NCBI GenBank assembly: GCA_019802505.1
Contig: JAFMOC010000512.1
Span: forward strand, 200,001 to 264,000
From: Corydoras sp. C115
Taxonomy: Eukaryota > Chordata > Actinopteri > Siluriformes > Callichthyidae
Direction: 5' to 3'
DNA length: 64,000 nt
The notes beneath the pieces are model-generated. The model saw nothing but the letters and a program-made list of their open reading frames with translations. It did not search any database and had not been told where the DNA came from. Position numbers and translations under genes: made by a program. Positions 18,076 to 29,061 of this stretch are shown in pieces (position 1 is the first letter of the stretch; every line of letters starts with the position of its first letter).

Positions 18076-18799
18076 GGGGGGGGGGGGTTACACATGTTTC
18101 AGATTATTAAAAACACAAAGCATTCTTTGAGAACACAGAGGAACAGTCTTCACCTCAGAGTCTTGCTGATGCTTTATTCATTTAAATTACACGCAGATCC
18201 CTCATGTGTGAGAGTGAGCGCCTCCTTTGGGTCAGTATGAGGTGTAATAGTAACAGATACTCCTCTGGTGTGTAAAAATTTGGGGACAGTTCTTTCTCTT
18301 TTTAGCGGTTCTGTCCGTTCCCGTTTCTGTGGTTACAGCACCCCCTGCTTCCGCGTTACGGACCAGCAGAGTGGCGACTTACTGCACGCTGCCCTCGCAG
18401 CTCAGCGGGTTTAGGAAGAAAAAAAAAAACCCAGACAGACAGACAATGGAAACGCTCCCATCATGCCCCATTGTGAGTTTTTTTGTGTTTGTTTTCTGTG
18501 TCGTTGCTTCGGATGTAAATGAAGCGTTATACGGCGTGAGATCGGAACGCGGCCGACTCGCTAACTAGCTGCCGCGCGCCTAATGAGCAGGCTCTGAGGG
18601 GTTTGAGGTGGAGAGCTGTCACTCAGACGCGGGGTGACGGAGTCTGAAGAGGGAATCGTAAACAGCACGCGCCGAGATCCCGACTCGGGTTGTGACTGGC
18701 GGCCCCTGATAATTGGACGGTGCGTGACGTGCGTTATCTCAGACGGAACGCCGGTCCCCGAGGAGACAATCACACGGAGGAAGTGATGCTCAGACGTGT

Positions 18800-18848
<49 letters not shown>

Positions 18849-18980
18849 GATTCAATAATGAGAGCTATTCTTGCTTCTTCCTTCATTTCAGTCCAATTTA
18901 AATTCAGAAGTTTATAATAAAAATAAAAATAATAATAATAATAATAACATTACGATGATGTGAACGAGTTTACATAGAGA
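17749..18980. other. Unique region with three CA/TG microsatellites
   Basis: (CA)n at 17876-17938, (TG)n plus poly-G at 18032-18087, (CA)n at 18802-18846, and (AAT)n at about 18922-18946. Between them is CpG-richer DNA (18330-18780) with no recognised gene. Confidence 0.5.
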
Positions 18981-18981
18981 A

Positions 18982-19209
18982 GTTTCGGGTGCTGGGCTCA
19001 CTCATTCACACACACACTCTATATGGGGCAATTTAGAGCATTCAATTCACCTTGAATCCATGTTTTTGGACTGTGGGAGGAAACCGGAGAACCTGGAGGA
19101 AACTCACACTGATACGGGGAGAACATGCAAACGCCACCCTGATCGGGATTCCAACCTGGATTCCCAGCACTGAGAGGAGAACATGCCAACCACTTAGCCA
19201 CCGTGCTGC
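18982..19209 (-). mobile_element. SINE-A, partial minus copy
   Basis: From TTTCGGGTGCTGGGC through CTATATGGGGCAATTTAG to CACTTAGCCACCGTGCTGC. The 3' third is mostly missing. It abuts another minus copy at 19211. Confidence 0.88.
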
Positions 19210-19210
19210 T

Positions 19211-19477
19211 CATCCAATATCTTCCACTTAATCCTCTACCAGGGTCCGGGGTGGGGGTGGGGTTCTCCATGCCCATCCAAGGGAGAACGTATCGGGTGCT
19301 GGGCAGATACACCCAGGACAGGACGCCAATCTATGTTTTTTGGACTGTGAGAGGAAACCGGAGAACCCTGAAGAAACCCACACAGACACGGGGAGGACAT
19401 GCAAACTCCACCCAGATTGAGATTCAAACCTTGATCCCCAGCACTGAAAGGAGAACATGCCAACCCCTAAGCTGTCC
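19211..19477 (-). mobile_element. SINE-A, minus copy with internal deletion
   Basis: Begins with ATCCAATATCTTCCACTTAATCC and reaches GAACATGCCAACCCCTAAGC. The segment between CAATCTATG and TTTTTTGGACTG (CACACACTC... region) is deleted. Confidence 0.88.
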
Positions 19478-19509
19478 ATCTCTGTATATTAATCGTTACT
19501 TTATGATGT

Positions 19510-19640
19510 AAATTAATGTATTGTATATCACGCATCGATACGAATGTGAAGCTCAGAGGGGTGCATTATTGTTAATGATGTCACGGCTGGACGAACGGCT
19601 CAGCCAATCAGATTTAAGAACACGAACGACCCGTTTAATA
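19510..19640 (-). mobile_element. MITE-like family B, partial minus copy
   Basis: TGTATATCACGCATCGATACG, AAGCTCAGAGGGGTGC and GACGAACGGCTCAGCCAATC are the reverse complement of the 9885 copy. Confidence 0.7.
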
Positions 19641-20316
19641 ATGATCTTCAAATTGAGAACCCATCATTGTACTAAACTAATTCCTCTCTCACGTTCTGCG
19701 TTAAGACCCTGATTGTGATCGCCGTGACGATTACCCCCCCCACCCCGAGACTCAGATATCGATTGGTTGGGAGAATTCGATGAAGATTTGGCGCTGGCGT
19801 GGGTCCTGTTCTCCTCCCACGTGGTTCTAAATGAGGGGGGTTTGCGTTATCGCCCCGTGCACCTGTGTATCGGTTCTCGGCGTTGGGATTAACCCGCGCT
19901 CGGGATTTTTAATGCTGTTCTCACTGCTGTCGGTTATTAAAGCCACGTTCTCTGTACGTTCTCTGTACGTTCTCTGTGACCGCCTCTCCTGCAGGCCTCG
20001 GTTAGCGGGCAGCGAGGCTTCAGCCGTCACGACAGACGGGATAGAAAGACAGCGCGCGGTCATTAGCGGGCCTTCGTTCACAGTTCATCCGGCCGTCCGT
20101 CTGTCGGCTGCAGGTGATCGGTTCCGACTCGGGTGAGATCTTTCCTCTCAGATCACACGGATAAGACGTGGACGGCCAAGGGGCGAAAGTATGAGGACAC
20201 ACACACGGCTTCGTTACGTTTACCTTCAGCCGACGTTTTTATCCAAATCGACTTACAAATGATAACCACACGCGTCAGACATTAAAAAGGAATTATCAAA
20301 ACAAAGATCATTATCC
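19641..20316. other. Unique region with a short fish-repeat fragment
   Basis: GTACGTTCTCT is repeated three times at about 19945-19975. At 20215-20262, TTTACCTTCAGCCGACG and TTATCCAAATCGACTTACAAA match a repeat fragment ubiquitous in teleosts. No gene. Confidence 0.45.
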
Positions 20317-20537
20317 CATCCATCCTTCCGCTTCATCCTCTCGTAGGGTCGCGGTGGGGTTCCCCATGCCCATCCCATGATCCATGTTTTTGGACTGTGG
20401 GAGGAAACGGAGAACCCGGAGGAAACCCACGCGGACACGGGGAGAACATGGAAACTCCACCCAGATTGGGATTCGAACCGGGAATCCCTAGTGCTGAGAG
20501 GAGAACATGCAAAACCACTAAGCCACCGTGCCGCCCC
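20317..20537 (-). mobile_element. SINE-A, minus copy with large internal deletion
   Basis: Both ends are present (CCATCCTTCCGCTTCATCC; CACTAAGCCACCGTGCCGCC) but the middle is missing: ATGCCCATCC is joined directly to CATGATCCATG. Confidence 0.9.
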
Positions 20538-20579
20538 ATTATCCCATCCTATTTTATTTTATTTTTTATTATTATTATT

Positions 20580-20925
20580 CATTCATTCATTATCTTCCGC
20601 TTTATCCTCTATTAGGGTCGCGGTGGGGTTCCCCATGCCCATCCAGGGGAGAACGTTTCGGGCGCTGGGCAGATACACCCAGGACAGGGCGCCAATCCAT
20701 CACTGGGCACACACTCACTCACAGACACACTCTATATGGGGTAATTTTGAGAATTCAATTAACTTGATCCATGTTTTTGGACTGTGGGAGGAAACCGAAG
20801 AACCCGGAGGAAACCCACGCGGACACGGGGAGGACATGGAAACTCCACCCAGATTGGGATTCGAAACGGGAATCCCTAGTGCTGAGAGGAGAACATGCCA
20901 AACCACTAATCCACCGTGCCACCCT
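20580..20925 (-). mobile_element. SINE-A, full length, minus
   Basis: Complete from (ATTC)n tail to CACTAATCCACCGTGCCACCC. TTATTATTATT on both sides may be the target duplication. Confidence 0.92.
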
Positions 20926-21015
20926 ATTATTATTATTATTTAAAAAAAAAAAGTTTAATTATTTAATTTAATTTAATTGTTTTTTATTTTATTTTATTTA
21001 AATAATTTTTAAAAT
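20926..21015. repeat. AT-only low-complexity spacer
   Basis: (ATT)n, poly-A and ATTTA words between two head-to-head SINE-A copies. Confidence 0.8.
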
Positions 21016-21367
21016 GGCGGCACGGTGGCTTAGTGGTTAGCACGTTCGCCTCTCAGCACTAGGGATTCCCGGTTCGAATCCCCATCTGGGTGGAGTTTCC
21101 ATGTTCTCCCAGTGTTCGCGTTGGTTTCCTCCGGGTTCTCCGGTTTCCTCCCACAGTCCAAAAACATGGATCAAGTCAATTGAATTCTCCAAATTACCCC
21201 ATATAGAATGTGTCTGTGTGAGTGTGTGTCCAGTGATGGATTGGCACCCTGTCCTGGGTGTATCTGCCTAGCGCCCAAAACGTTCTCCCCTTGATGAGCA
21301 TGGGGAACCCCACCGCGACCCTAATAGAGGATAAAGCGGAAGATAATGAATGAATAATGAATGAATT
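21016..21367 (+). mobile_element. SINE-A, full length, plus
   Basis: Well-preserved copy: GGCGGCACGGTGGCTTAGTGG, intact B box GGTTCGAATCC, tail GATAATGAATGAATAATGAATG. With 20580-20925 it forms a head-to-head inverted pair. Confidence 0.93.
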
Positions 21368-22239
21368 TAAAAAATTGTATTTAATTTAATTACATTATTT
21401 TTATTGTTATATTTTTTTATTTAATTTAATAAAAATTTTATTTTTTATTTTATTTAATTTTTAAATTTTATTATTTATTGATTCATTCATTTTTATTTAT
21501 CAAACTTTCGCATGACGTGGAGAAACCATGTAAACTCTCCATCACTCAGAAATGCACCATTTCATTTACAGTATATACTAAGATTTATTATGTATTAAGT
21601 ATTGGGACTCCCACTCTGATGCCTACGTCAGGGTCGCTGCAGTACTGCGAATCATCCCCCACCTTCTGAATACATGCTCTGTGGGGGGGTCCTAATCGTT
21701 AGAGAACATGCTAAACTCTGTAATTGTGGATCTTCGGAGCGTGGCGCTGATGGACGGTGCTGTCTCTAATAAATTGCCGATTTTTTTTTTTTTTTTTTTT
21801 TTTTTTTTGCATAATAAATTTTGTGAAGGTCACTTTCTCTCCCATGAGCAAAGTTTCCTGAAAGTTTCTGGCCGCTCCGCAGCCCCGTCATTAATCTCCT
21901 CCGCCCGGCCGAGAACCGAGGCCCAGAGCAGAAGGGGGCAGACAGAGCGCATCATGGGACGGGCCGCGCCTGCAAACTGTCACGTCCACCGCCTCTCGTT
22001 AACGGCGCGCTGGTTCTGGATAATGAGCGTTATTCGGGATGACGAGCTCCTGAAGATCCGCCCGCTGGTCTCCACGGTAACCGCGAAGAACCCGAGAACC
22101 GGGTAACTGACAGACTAACTGACAGACCGCTGTGGTGTAATGAAGGCGGTTGGGTACTAACGTCACTACCGTCCATTTGTTTTAACAGTTTGGGGAAGGC
22201 CCTCGTCGCCGATTTACCCAGCAGCATGTCTTTGGAGCG
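21368..22239. other. AT-rich then CpG-rich unique DNA
   Basis: Low-complexity TTTAATTT to 21480, then unique sequence. ATTGGGACTCCCACTCTGATG at 21601 may be a decayed repeat end. Poly-T at 21781-21808. CpG-rich at 21870-22110. AACAGTTTGGGGAAGGCCC at 22186 is another short Tc1-type relic. Confidence 0.45.
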
Positions 22240-22308
22240 GGGCGGTGCGGTGGCTTAGTGGTTGGCATGTTCTCCTCTCAGCGCTGGGGATCCAGGTTCC
22301 AATCCAAT
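22240..22308 (+). mobile_element. SINE-A head fused to a minisatellite
   Basis: GGTGCGGTGGCTTAGTGG through GGTTCCAATCC, then cut off and joined to the 13-bp minisatellite. Only the tRNA-like head remains. Confidence 0.85.
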
Positions 22309-22310
22309 CC

Positions 22311-23152
22311 ACGCTGCACCACCATGATGCACCACCACGATGCACCACCACGTTATACCACCACGCCTCGCCACCACGATGCACCACCATGTTATGCCAC
22401 CACGATGCACCACCACGTTGTACCACCACGATGCACCACCACGATGCACCACCATGTTGTACCACCACGATGCACCACCATGTTATACCACCACGCCTCG
22501 CCACCACGATGCACCACCATGTTATGCCACCACGATGCACCACCACATTGTACCACCACGATGCACCACCACGATGCACCACCATGTTGTACCACCACAA
22601 TGCACCACCACGTTATACCACCACGCCTCGCCACCACGATGCACCACCATGTTATGCCACCACGATGCACCACCACGTTGTACCACCATGTTGTACCACC
22701 ACGATGCACCACCACGTTGTACCACCACGATGCACCACCACGCCTCGCCACCACGATGCACCACCATGTTGTACCACCACGATGCACCACCACGTTGTAC
22801 CACCACGATGCACCACCACACCTCGCCACCACGATGCACCACCATGTTATGCCACCACGATGCACCACCACGTTGTACCACCACGATGCACCACCATGTT
22901 ATGCCACCACGATGCACCACCATGTTATACCACCACGATGCACCACCACGTTGTACCACCACGATGCACCACCACGCCTCGCCACCACGATGCACCACCA
23001 TGTTATGCCACCACAATGCACCACCATGTTATACCACCACGATGCACCACCACGTTGCGCCACCACGCTGCACCACCAAGCTGGACCACCAAGCTGGACC
23101 ACCACACTGTGCCACCATGCTGCGCCACCAAGCTGGACCACCACACTGCAGT
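22311..23152 (+). repeat. 13-bp minisatellite (CGATGCACCACCA)
   Basis: About 64 units of 13 bp with a few recurring variants (CGTTATACCACCA, TGTTGTACCACCA, CGCCTCGCCACCA, TGTTATGCCACCA). Because 13 is not a multiple of 3 and the units lack stops, every plus frame reads the same 13-residue peptide and minus frames are open as well. The 334- and 306-codon frames are therefore artefacts. Variants alternate in a semi-regular order, implying higher-order amplification. Confidence 0.95.
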
Positions 23153-23774
23153 CAGGTTCACTTAATCACATAATAAAAAAACAGCCCCCCCCCCCCCCCC
23201 CCCGTCATGTTGGACCCCCCCCTTCGGATCGAACCTGTCCGTGGGTGGTCGATGCGATGTGATTGTTGATGGAGAACCGAGACAGCAGTTGGAATACAGA
23301 GCGACGCGCCGTGCCGTAAACCCATCAGTTCCCCGTTGAAGGATCTGTGGCCTCGTACCAAACGCCAATGTCATGTCATGAATAAAAAAAACTAAAAAAC
23401 CCTCCGGTTACACCACCGTGTGGCGCTGTAGTCAATTTGGAGACAGTCCCAGCACCGGGGGTTAATATTCAGTGCCGTGACCTTAACAGAACTGTGGATC
23501 TAGAACCTTATGGTCAGTTAATTGGTTTGAATGGTGCATTTTTTTGGATTGCGGCGGCACGGTGGTGTAGTGTTTGGCATGTTCTCCTCTCAGCACGTTC
23601 TCTTCTCGTTTGATGAAGCCCTGTATCACCCTGTATCACCTCACAGCTCCACCTTGTGGATGAAGGAGCAGAGACGGTAGGTCATCTGTTCTTCATCCTC
23701 GTCAGTGATGCAGGATGGAGACAGGTCTGTTAGGTGGTGCATCATCATGGTGGTGCTGACACTCGTCCCACGGC

Positions 23775-23824
<50 letters not shown>

Positions 23825-24894
23825 CACACACTGCCTCAAACACTCAAATCAGTCTCGTTCATTAGATCATAATTAATAATGATGATGATGATGATTCTTT
23901 TAGAACTTGGACATGATGAAGGTCCCGTGCTGCGGGTCACGTTGCCTAGCAACCGAACGCCTCTGCCTTCGGGTAAGACTCTAACATCACGCATATCAAA
24001 GGCCCGAGTCCCCGCCCCCTCCATCTGAGGGAAGGTTGGAGTAGAGTTCATTCCTCATGCAACTCTCTAGTTTATCTCATTCAGGCTGAGAAGAACATAC
24101 CAAACTGCGACCGGCCCAGTTGCTGGTGCTTTCTCCCTGAACCACACCAGAACCTGTGGTGGTGTTGTGTTATTTAACGTCCTGGTGGCCACGTGTAGCA
24201 CCGCGGTAATGGGCCCATGGGTACGCAGGTCAGGTGATCACGGGCCTCCAAAGAAACCGATCCGATTGAAGCGTGAGGACCACGGAGCGGTTACCATGAC
24301 GCTGCCTGATGAAACCCGAGCGGCTCCTCGAATCCCTTTTAAAAACCTCGAAGAGTCACCTTCAGACGGCGGCGCGGCGTCCTCTCGGCTGCGAGCGCGG
24401 AGATTGCCGCTGATGGCGCCCATTAATTTCCCGACGCCTAAACAGAAAATTGAAAAATTACGGTCGTTCCAGGTTTAGCGGCGTGAGGCCGGGGCCTCGG
24501 ATCCGCGGCGGCGGCGGCGAGCGCGATGGGAAGCTTCGGCGAAAGTGCCGGCGACGGCGTGGGCCCATTAATATCACTCGTTTCCACTGTGTCTCTCTCA
24601 AATGTCCACGAATCCGTCTCCGTCTGCCCCGCGCACCCATGATGTTCATGATCAATCAGGACGGGAGGCGAGCGGCGCCGCGGCGTGCGGCGTGGGAACC
24701 GCCGGCGCCGGAGAAAAGAAGCGGGCGGTTCCTTATCTTCTCTCAATAAAGAGAATTGGGTTCCACCCCCGTGTTTTTGATCTCAGATGTGGAGCGTGTT
24801 AAATATCCCGATACCATGTGACCGACTCCACCTGGTGGACAGATGGGGTTTGTAGTTCTACTGTTCAGTTTTGTAGTCCAGCTGTTTCCCTACG
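23153..24894. other. Unique region, partly CpG-rich
   Basis: Poly-C at 23187-23203; a SINE-A head scrap at 23554-23605 (GGCGGCACGGTGG, ATGTTCTCCTCTCAGCAC); (CA)n at 23775-23821; (GAT)n at about 23880-23895. The interval 24200-24760 is CpG-rich with ATTAAT words and overlapping frames on both strands. No gene recognised. Confidence 0.45.
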
Positions 24895-25030
24895 TACTCT
24901 ATCAGTCCCCTTTAGTATGTTCTGGCAGGTGTTATTAGGGTCATTAGGGTGGTGGATGACTCTCAGTACTGCAGTGACACTGGCATGGTGGTGCAGGTGT
25001 GTTGGTGTGTGATGTGCTGGTATGTACACT
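24895..25030 (+). repeat. Teleost interspersed repeat (CAGTACTGCAGTG family)
   Basis: GGTGTTATTAGGGTCATTAGG, TGGATGACTCTCAGTACTGC, AGTGACACTGGCATGGTGG and GTGTGATGTGCTGGTATG in order. A good partial copy of a very common fish repeat. Confidence 0.7.
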
Positions 25031-25689
25031 AATTACGAGGATAATTAAGCTTCTTATACCTTTAAGAAAACCCAGTCGTGTACGTGGAGGACATGCAGAA
25101 CCCTCTGAGAACACAATCGGACCATCAGGAGGTGGTGGTGGTGCTCCAGTTGTCTGAATAAGATTAATAACATTAATGATGATTATAATAATTATTAATT
25201 AATTTATTCCTCATGTCCATTCAGAGGAGAACAATCTGCATGTTCTGCATGTCCTCCATGTACACGACTGGGTTGGACCGGACCACCACGTGCCCGACCC
25301 CCCCCCCCCCCTGATTTCCTCGGTACAGTAAGTGGAGCGTTGTTTTTAATCCTCACTGTGCTGCTTGTTTTCCGTGGGAGTTACAGGGCGGCCCGTCGGT
25401 CTGTCAGGTGGTGGATTACGCCTAATTGCAGGACTTGAGGGGAATTAACGTCGTGATAAGTGAGTAATGGCAGAGGCACCTGAGACCCCGTTAAGCGGCC
25501 GTGTCTACACAAAGCGCAGAGGGGAAAATCAATAGCGGTGGATCTGGATGAGGAATGGCTCGCGTACCGCTGCGCTGCGGCGCCATGAAGTGGACGGTTT
25601 GTCAGAATCAGACTCACTGTGCTCCACAAATGTGTAGAGAACGGGGGGGGGGGGGGTGTAGAGCTGGAGGTGCAAGCAATGAGTGGAGC
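25031..25689. other. Unique spacer
   Basis: Poly-C at about 25298-25311 and poly-G at 25643-25655. Nothing coding is recognised. Confidence 0.4.
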
Positions 25690-25843
25690 CAATGAGTGGA
25701 GCGTGGGTGGTGGATGATTCTCAGCACTGCAGTGATACTGACATGGTGGAGGTGACCTGCTGTCTCTGATTCTAAATCTACAAGTTGGTGAAATACGGTG
25801 GAGGTGTGTAGCAGAGTGTACAGTAAGAGGACTTTAAACTCTA
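25690..25843 (+). repeat. Teleost interspersed repeat, second copy
   Basis: GGTGGTGGATGATTCTCAGC, ACTGCAGTGATACTGACATGG, then CTGATTCTAAATCTACAAG and GTGGAGGTGTGTAGCAGAG. It extends further into the element than the copy at 24895 and runs into (CA)n. Confidence 0.7.
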
Positions 25844-25857
25844 ACACACACACACAT

Positions 25858-25915
<58 letters not shown>

Positions 25916-25916
25916 C
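25844..25916. repeat. (CA)n microsatellite
   Basis: About 70 bases of CA with one ATG interruption. Confidence 0.95.
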
Positions 25917-25984
25917 GGCACTGCAGTACTGATAATCATCCACCACCTTAATAATAACTGTACATGTTTTATTTATTCATCCAT

Positions 25985-26313
25985 CTGTTCTCTTCTGCTT
26001 AATTCTCTTCTGGGGTCATGTGGAGGGGGGGGGTAGGATTAGGTTCCTCATTCCCATCTAGGGAAGAATGTTTTGGGCGCTGGGCAGATACACACTGGAC
26101 AGGGTGCCATTCTTTCACACACTATATGGGGCAATTTAGAGCATTTAATTGACCTTGAATCCATGTTTTTGGACTGTGGGAGAAGCGGTGAACCCAGAGG
26201 AATCCCACACGAACACGGGGAGAACATGCAAACTCCACCCAGATCGGGAATCGAACCTGGAATCCCCAGTGCTGAGAGGAGAACATGCCAATCACTACAT
26301 CACTGTGCCACCC
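25985..26313 (-). mobile_element. SINE-A, first of three serial minus copies
   Basis: From TTCTGCTTAATTCTCTTC to ATCACTGTGCCACCC. Moderately diverged. Confidence 0.88.
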
Positions 26314-26334
26314 TGGTATTTTATTCATTAATTT

Positions 26335-26660
26335 AATCCACTTAATCTTCTACTAGGGTCTTGGAGGGGGGGGAGTAGGGTTCCCCATTCCCATCCAGGG
26401 GAGAACGTTTTGGGCGCTGGGCAAATACACCCAGGACTGGGTGCCAATCCATCACTGGACACACATTATATGGGGCAATTTGGAGCATTCAATTCGCCTT
26501 GAATCCATGTTTCTGGACTGTGGGAGGAACCCGGAGAACCCGGAGGAAACCCACGAGAACATGTGGAGGACATGGAAACTCCACCCAGATGGGGATTCGA
26601 ACCGGGAATCCCCAGCGCTGAGAGGAGAACATGCTAAACCACTAAGCCACCGTGCCGCCC
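26335..26660 (-). mobile_element. SINE-A, second serial minus copy
   Basis: From CCACTTAATCTTCTACTAGGG to CACTAAGCCACCGTGCCGCCC. The (CACTCACACA) segment is shortened. Confidence 0.9.
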
Positions 26661-26671
26661 ATTATTTTATT

Positions 26672-27022
26672 TATTCATTCATTCATTATCTCCCGCTTTA
26701 TCCTCTATTTGGGTCGCGGTGGGGTTCTCCATGCCCATCCAGGGGAGAACATCTCGGGCGCTGGGCAGATACACCCAGGACAGGGCGCCAATCCATCGCT
26801 GGGCACACACTCACTCACACAGACACACTCTATATGGGGCAATTTGGAGAATTCAATTGACTTGATCCATGTTTTTGGACTGTGGGAGGAATCCAGAAAA
26901 CCCGGAGAAAACCCACGAGAACATGTGGAGGACATGCAAACTCCACCCAGATCGGGATTCGAACCGGGAATCCCCAGCGCGGAGAGGAGAACATGCTAAA
27001 CCACTAAGCCACCGTGCCACCC
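26672..27022 (-). mobile_element. SINE-A, third serial minus copy
   Basis: Complete from (ATTC)n ATTATCTCCCGC to CACTAAGCCACCGTGCCACCC. AACATGTGGAGGACATG is shared only with the second copy, suggesting a tandem duplication and not three independent insertions. Confidence 0.92.
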
Positions 27023-27125
27023 ATTACTTTATTTATGAAGTTAATTAATACAGAGGGATTTTTAAAATTAATTTAATTTAATGGCATTTATCAGGTAAGA
27101 AAGGCTGTACAGTTTTATCCACCCC

Positions 27126-27162
<37 letters not shown>

Positions 27163-27163
27163 G

Positions 27164-27194
<31 letters not shown>

Positions 27195-27543
27195 GCATGC
27201 ATAACCCTTTGACGGACCCATCAATTAAACCCCGCTTGGTTATTTAAAACGGCGGCGTGGCGTTCGTGGTAATTTAGTTTGCACCTGACAGCCGCATACA
27301 TTAAAGGCGGCCGACTCCGTAACTAACATCGCGGGTTTCCTGTCAGGTGAGAAAAACGATGCTGGAGCCAAAGCAGGCCAAGTTCTCCCGCGGGGACGCA
27401 CGCAGAACCCGAGTGGACCACAGCGCCGCCCAAATTACCCTCCAAGATTACGACAGCGTGCAACATTGACCAGCGGCGCAAGGTTAGTGTACAGACCGGG
27501 AGCTGATAAGAAGGAGTGTGTTCCACCTGCACACACACACACA

Positions 27544-27578
<35 letters not shown>

Positions 27579-27900
27579 CCACGGGCAGAAATAAAACTCC
27601 GTTCTGGGTCATCAGAACATCTGACGGTCGCGCATGGAAACCAATCACCTTCTGAAATGAGACCTGCATCGGAACCCCGAGCACATGGCATCCTGGAATA
27701 CCTACAAATTAGGATTAAAATCCGGGGCCTGTGTGCCTGAGGAGTTCATCCAGCTTGAGGTGGCAGGGAGAGTGGGAGCCTATCCCAGTCCTCAGCCTAT
27801 CCCGCGGTCAGTTTCATATGGTCAGTTTAACATCACGCATAATTCCAGTTTGTGGGAGGAGCTTCATGGAAAAGTCACATGGACACTGGGAGAACATGCA
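27023..27900. other. Unique region with CA microsatellites
   Basis: (CA)n at 27126-27194 and 27530-27574. 27200-27480 is CpG-rich and contains the exon-like segment listed next. GAGCCTATCCCAGTCCTCAG at about 27777 is a fragment of a common fish repeat. Confidence 0.45.
27347..27469 (+). other. Weak candidate terminal exon
   Basis: Acceptor-like GGGTTTCCTGTCAG ends at 27346. Forty codons follow, open to TGA at 27467-27469. The peptide begins VRKTMLEPKQAKFSRG and ends DYDSVQH. It looks protein-like by eye, but no family is recognised and an opposing 122-codon frame covers the same DNA. Confidence 0.15.
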
Positions 27901-28155
27901 TCCCCATGTCCATCCAGGGGAGAACGTTTTGGGCGCTGGGCAGATACACCCACTGGACAGGACGCCAGTCTATCACTGGGCACACACTCACTCACACACA
28001 CACACTCTATATGGGGCAATTTGGAGCATTCAGTTTACCTTGAATCCATGTTTTTGGAACTGTGGAAGAAAACCCACACTGACATGGGGAGAACAGGCAG
28101 ACTCCACCAAGATTGGGATTCGACCCTGAAGTCCCAGCGCTGAGAGGAGAACATG
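27896..28155 (-). mobile_element. SINE-A, partial minus copy in a 251-bp tandem duplication
   Basis: From ATGTCCATCCAGGGGAGAACG to GCGCTGAGAGGAGAACATGC, lacking both termini. Its head-side junction (CTAAAGAGGAGAACTTTATA...) is repeated 251 bp downstream. Confidence 0.88.
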
Positions 28156-28456
28156 CTAAAGAGGAGAACTTTATATACTAAAATGTACTGTGATGTCATA
28201 GTTTCGCTGGGCACACACTCACTCACACAAAAACACTCTATATGGGGCAATTTAGAGCATTCAATTTACCTTAAATCCATGTTTTTGGACTGTGGGAGGA
28301 AACCGGAGAACCCGGAGGAAACCCATGCGGACACGGGGAGAACATGGAAACTCCACCCAGATGGGTATTCGAACCGGGAATTCCTAGCACTGAGAGGAGA
28401 ACATACTAAAGAGGAGAACTTTCTATACTAAAATGTACTGTGATGTCATAGTTTCA
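28156..28456 (+). repeat. 251-bp tandem duplication carrying half a SINE-A
   Basis: CTAAAGAGGAGAACTTTATA at 28156 and CTAAAGAGGAGAACTTTCTA at 28407 are each followed by CTAAAATGTACTGTGATG and TCATAGTTTC. Between them (28206-28406) lies the 5' half of a minus SINE-A. The duplicated unit therefore comprises half a SINE plus about 50 bp of flank. Confidence 0.9.
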
Positions 28457-28685
28457 GGGAATCCCTCTATATTTAAATGTATATAATTATTTTTAATTAT
28501 TCTACAGGTGCCTGAGGTTCCGTCTCATGGTCGATGACATCAAATCCAGCGGTGAGACTAACGAGGACGTCTAGGTGAAGTGACACTAATTCATCCCCTG
28601 ATTATAATGAGATCCCTGCAGAACCCCATCACGCAGAACCCCGAGTCTGAGGCATCATAATTGGTCCTGTTTTTGGAAAAGTAAG

Positions 28686-28689
<4 letters not shown>
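28457..28689. other. Unique spacer with an exon-like segment
   Basis: Short AT-rich then GC-richer DNA; see the separate entry at 28508-28551. Confidence 0.4.
28508..28551 (+). other. Weak candidate 44-base exon
   Basis: ATTTTTAATTATTCTACAG is a good acceptor ending at 28507, and GTGAGA at 28552-28557 is a strong donor. The 44 bases read CLRFRLMVDDIKSS in one frame (phase 1 at both ends). If no splicing occurred at the donor, the frame would stop at TAG 28573-28575. Sites and frame are consistent with a small internal exon, but there is no homology evidence. Confidence 0.2.
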
Positions 28690-28729
<40 letters not shown>

Positions 28730-28884
28730 GCTCTTTCTCTCTCTCACTCTCTCTCTCATTCTCTCTCTCGCTCTCTCTCTTCCGCTCTTTCTCTCTCTCA
28801 CTCTCTCTCTCTCTCTCATTCTCTCTCTCGCTCTCTCTCTTCCACTCATTCTCTGTCTCTCTCTCTCTCTCTCGCTCTCTCACA

Positions 28885-28933
<49 letters not shown>

Positions 28934-28979
28934 GCTCTTTCTCTCTCTCACTCTCTCTCTGTCTCTCTCTCTCTCTCTG

Positions 28980-29011
<32 letters not shown>

Positions 29012-29061
29012 TCTCGCTCTCTCTCTCTCTCTCGCGCGCTCTCTCTCTCTCTCTCTCTCGC

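Noticed and set aside
20377..20943. 188-codon frame with recurring GRTWKLHPDGDSNRES-type peptide, also seen in many short frames
   Set aside because: The peptide is antisense SINE-A read in one frame; it appears wherever the SINE occurs and is not a gene family.
22245..23262. 306- and 334-codon His/Pro/Thr frames
   Set aside because: Three overlapping plus frames and several minus frames are open at once because of the 13-bp unit.
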